Positions 1 through 4,845 of a stretch of 9,282 nt of DNA are shown here, one piece after another. The stretch is from DAOUMF01 sp034411955 (lineage in GTDB: Bacteria > Chloroflexota > Dehalococcoidia > SM23-28-2 > RBG-16-64-32). The translations under genes were made by a program, and so were the position numbers. Where the stretch lies: contig DAOUMF010000070.1 of NCBI GenBank assembly GCA_034411955.1, positions 1 through 9,282 of the forward strand, written 5' to 3'. The notes beneath the pieces were generated by a model that had not been told where the DNA came from, did no database searches, and saw nothing but the letters and a program-made list of their open reading frames with translations. Position 1 is the first letter of the stretch. Each line of letters begins with the position of its first letter.

Positions 1-1
1 G

Positions 2-850
2 CTCTGCGGCATGCGCGAGGCGACGGCCCTGCTGGCCAAGGCGCTGCCGCAGAGCGCCGAGGTATGGGGGCTAGCGGAGGGCGAGCCGATCTCCGCTCGG
101 GAGGTGGTGCTGCGCATCAGGGCCCCCTACCTCTCCTACGCGATCTACGAGACGGCGGTCCTCGGCATCCTGGCCCATGAGAGCGGCTGGGCGCAGGCAG
201 CGCGGGAGTGCGTGGAGGCGGCGCAACAGGTCCCCGTGGTGAGCTTCGGCGCCCGACACGTCCACCCGCTGGTGGCGCCGTATATGGACTACGCGGCCAT
301 CGTCGGCGGGTGCGCCACCGCCTCCACGACGCTGGGGGCCGGCATGGCGGGAAAGGAGCCCTCGGGGACGATGCCCCACGCCATGATCATCTGCTTCGGG
401 GACACGGTGAAGGCGGCGGTCGCCTTCGACAAGCACGTGGAGTCGGAGGTGCCCCGCATCGTGCTCGTTGACACGTTCCTGGACGAGCCCCAGGAGGCCT
501 TGCGGGTCGCCGAGACGCTAGGGGAGAGGCTAGAGGCGGTGCGCCTGGACACGCCCGGCGAGCGCGGGGGCGTGACGCCGGAGCTGGTGAAGGAGGCCCG
601 GGCACGGCTGGACCAGGCCGGGTTCCGCCACGTGCGGCTGTTCGTCAGCGGGGGCGTGACGCCGGAGCGCATCCACCAGTTTCTGGCGACCGGCGCGCCG
701 GTCGACGCCTTCGGGGTGGGCAGCTACATCAGCTCCGCCCGGCCGAACGACTTCACGGCCGACCTGAAGGAGGTCGAGGGGAAGGCCATCGCCAAGCGGG
801 GGCGCATCCCCGGCATCACCGACAACCCGCGACTGCAAAGGCTGATCTAG
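2..850 (+). CDS. Nicotinate phosphoribosyltransferase, 3' part (5' end outside window)
   Basis: The product joins nicotinate to PRPP to give nicotinate mononucleotide in NAD salvage, in the cytoplasm. The reading frame is already open at base 2 (Leu-Cys-Gly before the first Met at 11), so the true start lies upstream and Met 11 is probably internal. The family is usually about 390-400 residues, so roughly the first quarter is missing. Visible motifs are GARHVHP (248-268), SGTMPHAM (362-385), SGGVTPE (647-667) and FGVGSYI (710-730). The last two form the phosphate-binding end of the type II PRTase barrel. The His of GARHVHP and the SGTMPH loop resemble the archaeal/Thermoplasma-type enzyme more than the E. 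coli pncB form. Nicotinamide phosphoribosyltransferase is a less likely alternative. The stop is TAG at 848-850. A 5-bp stem (839-843/849-853) spans the stop and is too weak to call a terminator. Confidence 0.88.
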   Translation, partial: LCGMREATALLAKALPQSAEVWGLAEGEPISAREVVLRIRAPYLSYAIYETAVLGILAHESGWAQAARECVEAAQQVPVVSFGARHVHPLVAPYMDYAAIVGGCATASTTLGAGMAGKEPSGTMPHAMIICFGDTVKAAVAFDKHVESEVPRIVLVDTFLDEPQEALRVAETLGERLEAVRLDTPGERGGVTPELVKEARARLDQAGFRHVRLFVSGGVTPERIHQFLATGAPVDAFGVGSYISSARPNDFTADLKEVEGKAIAKRGRIPGITDNPRLQRLI

Positions 851-870
851 CCTCCTCTCTTCACACATCG

Positions 871-898
871 TTGACAGTATTCACAAACGGCATAGAAT
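871..898 (+). promoter_or_regulatory. Sigma70-type promoter for the 931 gene
   Basis: A perfect -35 hexamer TTGACA (871-876) is followed by a 16-base spacer and TAGAAT (893-898), one mismatch from consensus. Transcription would start near 905, leaving about 26 bases of leader before the TTG at 931. The promoter lies just after the phosphoribosyltransferase stop. It rules out the ATG at 897, which overlaps the -10 box, as a start codon. Confidence 0.6.
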
Positions 899-930
899 GA
901 GCGTAACCTCCGCTTCCCGCAGACACTGGC

Positions 931-2304
931 TTGCTGCGCATTACCGTGCTCCTGGCCGGGCTTGGCGCAGCCCTGATCACCGGCGGCCTCGCGGCCGTCC
1001 GCGGGGAGACTCTACCGACCACGACCCAGTCGGGCTGGGTCGAGCAGCACGTTCAAGACGTCACCCCCGGCCAAGTCTACCGCTTGGACGGCTGCCTCAC
1101 GGTCACCGGGACCGGCCTCATGTCGGTGTCATTGAGCGTGGCCTGGTATGGACAGCCGGGTGGGTTCGGGTCGACGCTCTACCAGGATGACAAGCCCGCA
1201 GACATCTGGCAGGCCGGGGAGCAGTGCCTTTCCCTGACCGCCGACGCCCCCTGCGCCGCGCGCTCCGCCCGCTACGGCGTGATGGTCAAGGGGGACACGA
1301 GCGCCGTGGAGGTGTCGACGCTGCAGTTCGCCCTCCAACCTGAGGCTACCCCCGTCGCCTGTCCCACCCCGACGCCGACCCCCACTCCGACACCCACACC
1401 CGTCCCACCACCCTCGCCAGCGCCTCCGTCGGCGCCAACGGCTTCCCCCACACCATCACCCCCAGAAGCCGACGCAGGCGAGACCACATCCCAGACGGCG
1501 GAGCCCACGGCCTTCCCCTCGCTGGTCAACGGCGGGTTCGAGAGCGTGCGAGAGGACGGCACGCCATACGGCTGGCGCAAGGTAGGCGGCGAGATGAGCG
1601 CCAGCAAGGCCTTCCAGGCGGAAGGAGCGCGGTCGGCAGCGCTGGTCAGCCACACGGCGTCCACCAAGTGGATCTACCAGACGGTGAGGGTGAGGGGAGG
1701 AGCCTTTTACCGTCTGCGGGCGGCATCCCTGAAGAACGATCCGAAGGTGCGAGAGGCGCTGCTGCGCGTCGCCTGGTACGAGAGCACAGACGGGAGCGGA
1801 AGCCAGATCGGCACGGCGGACTCCCGGGCGCTGGCGGAGGACTCACCGAAATTCGTCACGCTGGACACGGGGTCGGTGCAGGCGCCGCCGGAGGCTCGCT
1901 CGGCGAAGGTGCGTCTGCTGCTGAGGCCGGGATCGGAGGCGCCGGCGGTCGTCTACTTCGACGCCGTGCGGTTCGGCGAGGCGTCGGCGCCGACAAGCAC
2001 CGGTAGCGGGCAGGCAGAGCTGCCCGCTGGAGGCAGGGGCCTCCGGGCCGCACAGGGCAACTCCGCACAGGCGCCACAGACCGAGGCAGGGGCGCTCGGC
2101 GTGTGGACGGGGTCGACGCCGCTGGCCAACGTCAGGCAGGAAGCGCGACCCGAAGACATCTCCGACGCCGACGGGGGACGGCCGCTCTGGCCGCTGCTGC
2201 TGGCGTTCGGCGTGCCCGCGGCGGCGGTGGCTGTCGTGGCGGGCCACGCGTGGTGGCGGGCTCGCCTTGCTGGGCGAAAGGGAGGACCCGCGAGGCGGCC
2301 CTAG
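931..2304 (+). CDS. Exported membrane-anchored protein with Pro/Thr linker and CBM-like domain
   Basis: The function is not known. The architecture suggests a cell-surface protein that binds glycan. Residues 1-25 form a hydrophobic signal sequence (LRITVLLAGLGAALITGG). Residues 30-140 are a beta-rich N-terminal domain. Residues 145-190 are a Pro/Thr/Ser linker starting with six Pro-Thr pairs. Residues 195-352 resemble carbohydrate-binding module family 4/9: they open with LVNGGFES and end with VYFDAVRFGE, the typical first and last strands. After a low-complexity stretch, residues 419-440 form one membrane helix followed by a basic tail (RARLAGRKGG), giving an outside N-terminus and cytoplasmic C-terminus. 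The start is uncertain. An in-frame TAA lies at 904-906, only TTG 931 or GTG 946 precede the signal sequence, and neither has a Shine-Dalgarno. No catalytic domain is visible. The stop interlocks with that of the convergent gene. Confidence 0.72.
   Translation: MLRITVLLAGLGAALITGGLAAVRGETLPTTTQSGWVEQHVQDVTPGQVYRLDGCLTVTGTGLMSVSLSVAWYGQPGGFGSTLYQDDKPADIWQAGEQCLSLTADAPCAARSARYGVMVKGDTSAVEVSTLQFALQPEATPVACPTPTPTPTPTPTPVPPPSPAPPSAPTASPTPSPPEADAGETTSQTAEPTAFPSLVNGGFESVREDGTPYGWRKVGGEMSASKAFQAEGARSAALVSHTASTKWIYQTVRVRGGAFYRLRAASLKNDPKVREALLRVAWYESTDGSGSQIGTADSRALAEDSPKFVTLDTGSVQAPPEARSAKVRLLLRPGSEAPAVVYFDAVRFGEASAPTSTGSGQAELPAGGRGLRAAQGNSAQAPQTEAGALGVWTGSTPLANVRQEARPEDISDADGGRPLWPLLLAFGVPAAAVAVVAGHAWWRARLAGRKGGPARRP
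1363..1398 (+). repeat. Tandem six-base repeat coding for (Pro-Thr)6
   Basis: Six consecutive CCN-ACN codon pairs encode alternating Pro and Thr at residues 145-156 of the surface protein. This is the start of its flexible linker. Third positions differ between units, so the repeat is kept at protein level and is not a recent DNA slippage product. Confidence 0.7.
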
Positions 2305-2942
2305 GGGCAGAACCAATCGGCGTCGTCGATGCGGCCGTTACCATTGTTGTCGACGCCGTCCGTGCAACTTCCTGGGTTGACCGCTTCGTTCTCGGGGACG
2401 CTCGCAGCGTCCAGGGGGTCCGAGTCGCCGATGTCCTCGTCCTCGTCCGTGAAGCCGTCGTTGTCGTCATCACGGTCACAGGCGTCGCCTGCGAGGTCGC
2501 CGTCGGAATCCTCCTGGGCGGGATTGGGGCTTTCAGGGCAGTTGTCTCCGATCAGATCGCAGTCGCCGGGGCCGTCGCTCGCCGCATCCGGGTCGCAGAT
2601 AGCGTCGTTGTCCTGGTCTACTTGGGCATCGGAGCAGCCCACGTCGTCCACCACGCTCCCTGCAGCGGTGTCGAGGCACAGATCGGGGTCACCATCACAC
2701 AGGTCGTCGTGGTCCGAATCCAGGCAAACTTCCAGTGGCCCTTCCTCTTCTTCCTCCGCCTCTTCCGCTTCCTCTACCCCGTCCGCCTCTTCCCCTCCCC
2801 CCTCATCTACCGGTTCCGCCCCACCTTCGAACTCGCTCGTAGGGCTGGGCATCACCCGCGCTTCTTCCTCATCGCCCCCACAGGCGACACCGAAAGCCAA
2901 CAGGACCGGAATCGCGATGGCGAGAACGAGAAGAATCCTCAT
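2301..2942 (-). CDS. Lipoprotein with thrombospondin type 3 (calcium-binding) repeats
   Basis: This is a predicted exported lipoprotein of 213 residues. The signal peptide ends in a lipobox-like FGVAC, with lipidated Cys21. Residues 44-67 are a Glu-rich spacer. From about residue 70 the chain is built of Asp/Asn-rich thrombospondin type 3 motifs. One unit reads DNCPESPNPAQEDSDGD and runs on to GDACDRDDDNDG, the canonical calcium-coordinating pattern with paired Cys. The C-terminus (CTDGVDNNGNGRIDD...FCP) matches another common Asp/Asn loop motif of surface proteins. Such repeats bind calcium and act as rigid spacers or adhesion modules; no enzyme domain is present. The ATG is supported by AAGGAGG at 2947-2953, four bases upstream. 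The long plus-strand frames across this region are shadows of its biased codons. It lies 69 bases downstream of the fibronectin III lipoprotein gene but has its own promoter-like element. Confidence 0.85.
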   Translation of the reverse strand: MRILLVLAIAIPVLLAFGVACGGDEEEARVMPSPTSEFEGGAEPVDEGGGEEADGVEEAEEAEEEEEGPLEVCLDSDHDDLCDGDPDLCLDTAAGSVVDDVGCSDAQVDQDNDAICDPDAASDGPGDCDLIGDNCPESPNPAQEDSDGDLAGDACDRDDDNDGFTDEDEDIGDSDPLDAASVPENEAVNPGSCTDGVDNNGNGRIDDADWFCP

Positions 2943-2977
2943 TGTGCCTCCTTGTTGCCGTCCGGCCCGCGGCCGCG

Positions 2978-3006
2978 AGTGTGCGCCTGGCCTGAACGGG
3001 TGTCAA
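2978..3006 (-). promoter_or_regulatory. Promoter-like element C, upstream of the TSP3 lipoprotein
   Basis: On the minus strand TTGACA (3006-3001) is followed by exactly 17 bases and CACACT (2983-2978). The predicted transcript start is near 2971, giving a leader of about 29 bases that contains the AAGGAGG ribosome site. The -35 is extended as TTGACACCCG, identical to elements A and B further upstream. The -10 is a poor match, so activity may need an activator or a different sigma factor. Confidence 0.45.
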
Positions 3007-3009
3007 CAC

Positions 3010-3033
3010 GCTTACGGCGTACAACCCGTAAGC
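3010..3033 (-). other. Hairpin spanning the stop codon of the FN3 lipoprotein gene
   Basis: A perfect 8-bp inverted repeat, GCTTACGG (3010-3017) and CCGTAAGC (3026-3033), has an 8-base loop. It contains the TAA stop (3012-3014) of the upstream minus-strand gene. No U-run follows; the next bases lead straight into TTGACA of element C. It may be a weak attenuator or an mRNA 3'-end stabiliser between the two lipoprotein genes. Confidence 0.4.
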
Positions 3034-3593
3034 ATGAGCACATCTTCCTGCGATAGCGGCCCCTCGTTAGCCGCGGCATCGACGGCAGCCACGACGTAGT
3101 AGTACGTACCGGGTGTGAGGCCAGTGTCAGAATAGTGGTTGGCCTCAGCCGGCGCGGAGCCGACGAGGTTGGCAGGAACGGCCTCTATGCCGGGGGCATT
3201 GCTGCGGTATACGTTGTAGTGATCCACTTGATCGGAGGCAGGGTTGGGTGTCCAGCCGACGACGATCTCGCAGCGCTCCCCCGTAGATCCAGCACCTATG
3301 CCGGTCACCCTGCCGGGTGGCGTGACGTCTGCGGTCGGTGTGGGTGCCGGGGATGTCGTCGGCGTCGGCTCAGCGGCCGGCGAAGGAGTCGGGGTGGAGG
3401 CAGGCGCGAGTGTGGGCGAAGGAGAAGCTGCCGCAGCCGTAAGCGTTGGAGTGGGCTCTGGAGATCGCTCGTCACCGCCATCGTCGGCATCACATCCACC
3501 GGCCGTGGCCATGACGGCAATAAATGCTGCCGCGAGAATGATGCTCGATGCGGTCTCGATCCTGCGGATCACGGCAAGTGTCTCTCGACCCAC
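3012..3593 (-). CDS. Lipoprotein with Pro/Thr linker and fibronectin type III domain
   Basis: This is a predicted exported lipoprotein of 193 residues. The hydrophobic leader runs from about residue 16 to 33 and ends in TAGGC, with lipidated Cys34. Residues 44-95 are a Pro/Thr/Ser/Ala linker. Residues 96-190 are one fibronectin type III domain: it opens DVTPPGRVTG, contains the WTPNPASDQVDHYNVYR strand and the LTPGTYYYVVAAVDAAANEG strand, and ends near the C-terminus. The DxxxDHYNVYR pattern is typical of bacterial extracellular FN3 modules, which act as spacers or binding domains; no enzyme domain is attached. The start is GTG at 3593-3591. It has no clear Shine-Dalgarno but lies 8 bases after a -10 hexamer, so translation may be leaderless. 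A later GTG (codon 8) is possible. With the TSP3 gene it forms a same-strand pair of surface lipoproteins. Confidence 0.83.
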   Translation of the reverse strand: MGRETLAVIRRIETASSIILAAAFIAVMATAGGCDADDGGDERSPEPTPTLTAAAASPSPTLAPASTPTPSPAAEPTPTTSPAPTPTADVTPPGRVTGIGAGSTGERCEIVVGWTPNPASDQVDHYNVYRSNAPGIEAVPANLVGSAPAEANHYSDTGLTPGTYYYVVAAVDAAANEGPLSQEDVLMLTGCTP

Positions 3594-3600
3594 CCGCCGC

Positions 3601-3637
3601 GATTGTGCACTTGAGCGGGGCGGGTGTCAATCGAGCC
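3601..3637. repeat. Direct repeat, copy 1 (37 bp)
   Basis: This copy pairs with 4044-4080 in the same orientation at 31 of 37 identical bases, 406 bases apart. It contains promoter-like element A. The identity extends through the spacer between the hexamers, so the pair looks like a duplicated segment and not two independent promoters. Confidence 0.6.
3602..3630 (-). promoter_or_regulatory. Promoter-like element A, upstream of the FN3 lipoprotein
   Basis: TTGACA (3630-3625), a 17-base spacer and CACAAT (3607-3602) lie on the minus strand. The predicted transcript start near 3595 is two bases before the GTG start of the FN3 gene, implying an essentially leaderless mRNA. The flanking 37 bases (3601-3637) match 4044-4080 at 31 of 37 positions. 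Confidence 0.5.
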
Positions 3638-3696
3638 GTGGCCCGCAGGCTGGCCGCACCCGTTGCGGTGGTGATGGAGAGTGCCCACGTCCACTC

Positions 3697-3804
3697 CTAA
3701 CCCGTCCATGTCATGAAGCCGTAGACGAGCAGAAGGAGGAAGAGTCCTGAACGGTTACTCGCCCGGCGCCAAACCACGTGCCACCCCCACGCCACCCACC
3801 TCAC
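3697..3804 (-). CDS. Possible small single-span membrane peptide (35 aa)
   Basis: This is a short frame starting with GTG at 3804-3802 and ending with TAG at 3699-3697. Residues 1-18 are Trp/Arg-rich. Residues 19-33 (SGLFLLLLVYGFMTW) are long and hydrophobic enough for a short membrane helix. AGGAGG lies at 3822-3817, twelve bases before the start, which is wider than ideal. The frame stays open further upstream to a TAA near 3885, so it could also be the tail of a decayed longer gene. I recognise no family. It sits alone between the direct-repeat region and the FN3 promoter. G-rich DNA easily produces Trp/Arg/Gly frames by chance, so this is a weak call. Confidence 0.22.
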   Translation of the reverse strand: MRWVAWGWHVVWRRASNRSGLFLLLLVYGFMTWTG

Positions 3805-3822
3805 CGCCAGAACTCCCCTCCT

Positions 3823-3895
3823 GTGCAATTTAGACGCCACAATCGCTGCGCTGTAACAGGTCAATGCCACAATCCGCCAATTTTAGTGTGCGAGC
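3823..3895. repeat. AT-richer patch with paired GCCACAATC repeats, possibly an insertion-sequence end
   Basis: GCCACAATC occurs at 3836-3844 and 3866-3874 in direct orientation. The first is preceded by AATTTAG and the second is followed, four bases on, by AATTTTAG. The patch starts with TGTGCA and is visibly richer in A/T than its surroundings. Short internal repeats inside a TGTG-starting end are characteristic of IS21-family termini, but no transposase gene or second end is present here. A protein-binding site array is the alternative. Nothing in the sequence decides between the two. Confidence 0.25.
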
Positions 3896-3909
3896 GTTCT
3901 CCGTCCTTC

Positions 3910-4038
3910 CGGGCTGAGGTGGAGTCTCTTCAAGCCCGCACGCGTCTCGCTAGGACGCTCGACCCGCTACCGGGCGTCCACCTATTCTGGGGCGAATCTG
4001 GCGGCTCGTGGCTGTAGTTCGCGACAATCCGCGAAACT
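3910..4038 (-). ncRNA. Candidate structured small RNA downstream of orphan element B
   Basis: Promoter-like element B points into this gene-free stretch. In transcript order there are three inverted repeats. The first is CGCGAA/TTCGCG (4035-4030 with 4023-4018), with a six-base loop at the predicted 5' end. The second is GGACGC/GCGTCC (3953-3958 with 3974-3979), containing a short inner stem. The third is CGGGCT/AGCCCG (3910-3915 with 3933-3938). No U-run marks a terminator and I recognise no RNA family. Chance inverted repeats in GC-rich DNA are a real alternative. Confidence 0.22.
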
Positions 4039-4043
4039 CACGG

Positions 4044-4080
4044 GATCGTGCATTTGAGCGGCGCGGGTGTCAACGGGGCC
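4044..4080. repeat. Direct repeat, copy 2 (37 bp)
   Basis: This is the second copy of the 3601-3637 segment, same orientation, 31 of 37 identical. It carries element B. Unlike copy 1, no start codon lies at the expected distance downstream on the minus strand. Confidence 0.6.
4045..4073 (-). promoter_or_regulatory. Orphan promoter-like element B
   Basis: TTGACA (4073-4068), 17 bases, then CACGAT (4050-4045) on the minus strand. The predicted start is near 4038. No credible gene follows on that strand: the GTG at 4041-4039 is too close, and its frame closes after 19 codons. It may drive a small RNA or be a leftover of a duplication. Confidence 0.35.
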
Positions 4081-4168
4081 TATTCACGGCTGGTGGATGA
4101 GCTGCGCCGGCCTCACCGCTGCGCGACTCCAGATTATGGGCCAGGGCAGCATCTAGATTCATCGGGTG

Positions 4169-4174
4169 TATAAT
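4169..4174 (+). promoter_or_regulatory. -10 box of the helical lipoprotein gene
   Basis: A perfect TATAAT lies nine bases before the ATG at 4184, so transcription would start around 4181 and the mRNA would be nearly leaderless. There is no convincing -35 at 16-18 bases upstream. The box also shows that the in-frame GTG at 4166 is untranscribed and is not the start. Confidence 0.55.
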
Positions 4175-4183
4175 CCCTCTACT

Positions 4184-4747
4184 ATGGCAAAGAAGGAGGG
4201 AGCCACCTTCAAGCCACGACTAGCTGTTCTGCTCATCGCAGCTCTGCCGCTGGCGCCTGTCATAGCCACAGCCTGTCGCGGCGGCGGCGGTGGTGGTGAC
4301 CTTACCCTTGAGGAGTACTTCGAGCAACTGGACGCTGTTCTTGAACTCAGCGACATCAGACTGGAAGGGCTACAGGCGGAGTACCTGGGGAAGACCGAGG
4401 GAGCGCAAGCGTGGATAGATGTCCGCGCCTTCCAGGACTTCTCCACTGCTGTTGTGCAACATTTCAGACGAGTTGTGGCCGATCTGGAGAGCATTGACCC
4501 ACCCCCTCTCGTAAGAGGGGCACACGAGGAGTACATCGCCACTCAGGTGGAAGCACTGCGCTTCTTCACTGCTATCAATGACCGGGCCTGGCGCATCACC
4601 AAGATCGATGAATACGTTGAAGTACTCCGCGACACCAGGGGCTTCGATTGGAGGGAAATCGAGAAGCGGGAAGGCGAGTGGTGCTTCTCGCTCGAGCAGA
4701 TCGGCGTCCGCAACGGTATCGAAGTTGACCTGGAGTGCTTCGAGTAG
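4184..4747 (+). CDS. Helical lipoprotein of unknown function
   Basis: This is a predicted exported lipoprotein of 187 residues. A basic N-terminus (MAKKEGATFKPR) precedes a hydrophobic leader (13-30) and a lipobox-like ATAC with lipidated Cys31. A six-glycine tether (33-38) follows, then a mature domain that is mostly amphipathic helix. DPPPLVRGAHEEY at about 105-117 recalls the 'xPPxx...H' turn between helices seen in many small uncharacterised exported bacterial proteins. Two Cys near the C-terminus (WCFS...LECFE) could form a disulphide. There is no catalytic motif, and I recognise no named family. The start at ATG 4184 is preferred over GTG 4166 because a TATAAT covers 4169-4174. The gene stands alone, with its own promoter and a hairpin after it. 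Its GC content looks lower than that of the flanking housekeeping genes. Confidence 0.75.
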   Translation: MAKKEGATFKPRLAVLLIAALPLAPVIATACRGGGGGGDLTLEEYFEQLDAVLELSDIRLEGLQAEYLGKTEGAQAWIDVRAFQDFSTAVVQHFRRVVADLESIDPPPLVRGAHEEYIATQVEALRFFTAINDRAWRITKIDEYVEVLRDTRGFDWREIEKREGEWCFSLEQIGVRNGIEVDLECFE

Positions 4748-4760
4748 ACCGCTCCTCAGC

Positions 4761-4789
4761 CACGGCGGCCGTATCACGGTCCAGCCGTG
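4761..4789 (+). terminator. Strong hairpin after the lipoprotein gene, no U-tract
   Basis: A 12-bp stem with a three-base loop begins 13 bases after the TAG. Bases 4761-4766 pair with 4784-4789 and 4767-4772 pair with 4776-4781 (one G-U), separated by a two-base bulge at 4782-4783. It is followed by CCCGGTGG and not by T residues, so it is not a classical intrinsic terminator. It could be a stem-only terminator or a 3'-end stabiliser. It ends 43 bases before the cmk -10 box. Confidence 0.45.
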
Positions 4790-4807
4790 CCCGGTGGAGG
4801 ATTCGCC

Positions 4808-4837
4808 TTGCTGGGGGAAACAGGCGACACTTATAAT
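4808..4837 (+). promoter_or_regulatory. Promoter of the cmk-plsC-ispH operon
   Basis: A perfect TATAAT (4832-4837) lies eight bases before the cmk ATG at 4846, predicting transcription from about 4844 and a leaderless mRNA. A weak -35 candidate, TTGCTG (4808-4813), is 18 bases upstream. No Shine-Dalgarno exists before the ATG, which fits leaderless translation. Confidence 0.55.
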
Positions 4838-4845
4838 CGATATCG

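Noticed and set aside
839..853. Small inverted repeat AGGCT/AGCCT over the phosphoribosyltransferase stop
   Set aside because: A 5-bp stem with a 5-base loop and only a CT-rich tail is too weak to call a terminator.
897..1190. ATG-starting 97-codon frame overlapping the start of the surface protein gene
   Set aside because: Its ATG lies inside the -10 box, and its sequence is Arg/His/Pro-rich without any pattern.
2103..3099. Long plus-strand open frames (317 and 256 codons) across the TSP3 lipoprotein
   Set aside because: They are Ser/Arg/Val-rich antisense translations of Asp-rich repeats. The minus strand has a signal peptide, canonical TSP3 motifs and a strong ribosome site.
3778..4017. 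79-codon plus-strand frame in the gap
   Set aside because: It has no ribosome site, starts with a Pro/His-rich low-complexity stretch and resembles nothing; it crosses the direct-repeat patch.
2262..4820. Near-identical 18-mers TCGCCTTGCTGGGCGAAA (2262-2279) and TCGCCTTGCTGGGGGAAA (4803-4820)
   Set aside because: 17 of 18 match, but the first is ordinary coding sequence in the basic tail of the surface protein and no similarity extends beyond; probably chance.
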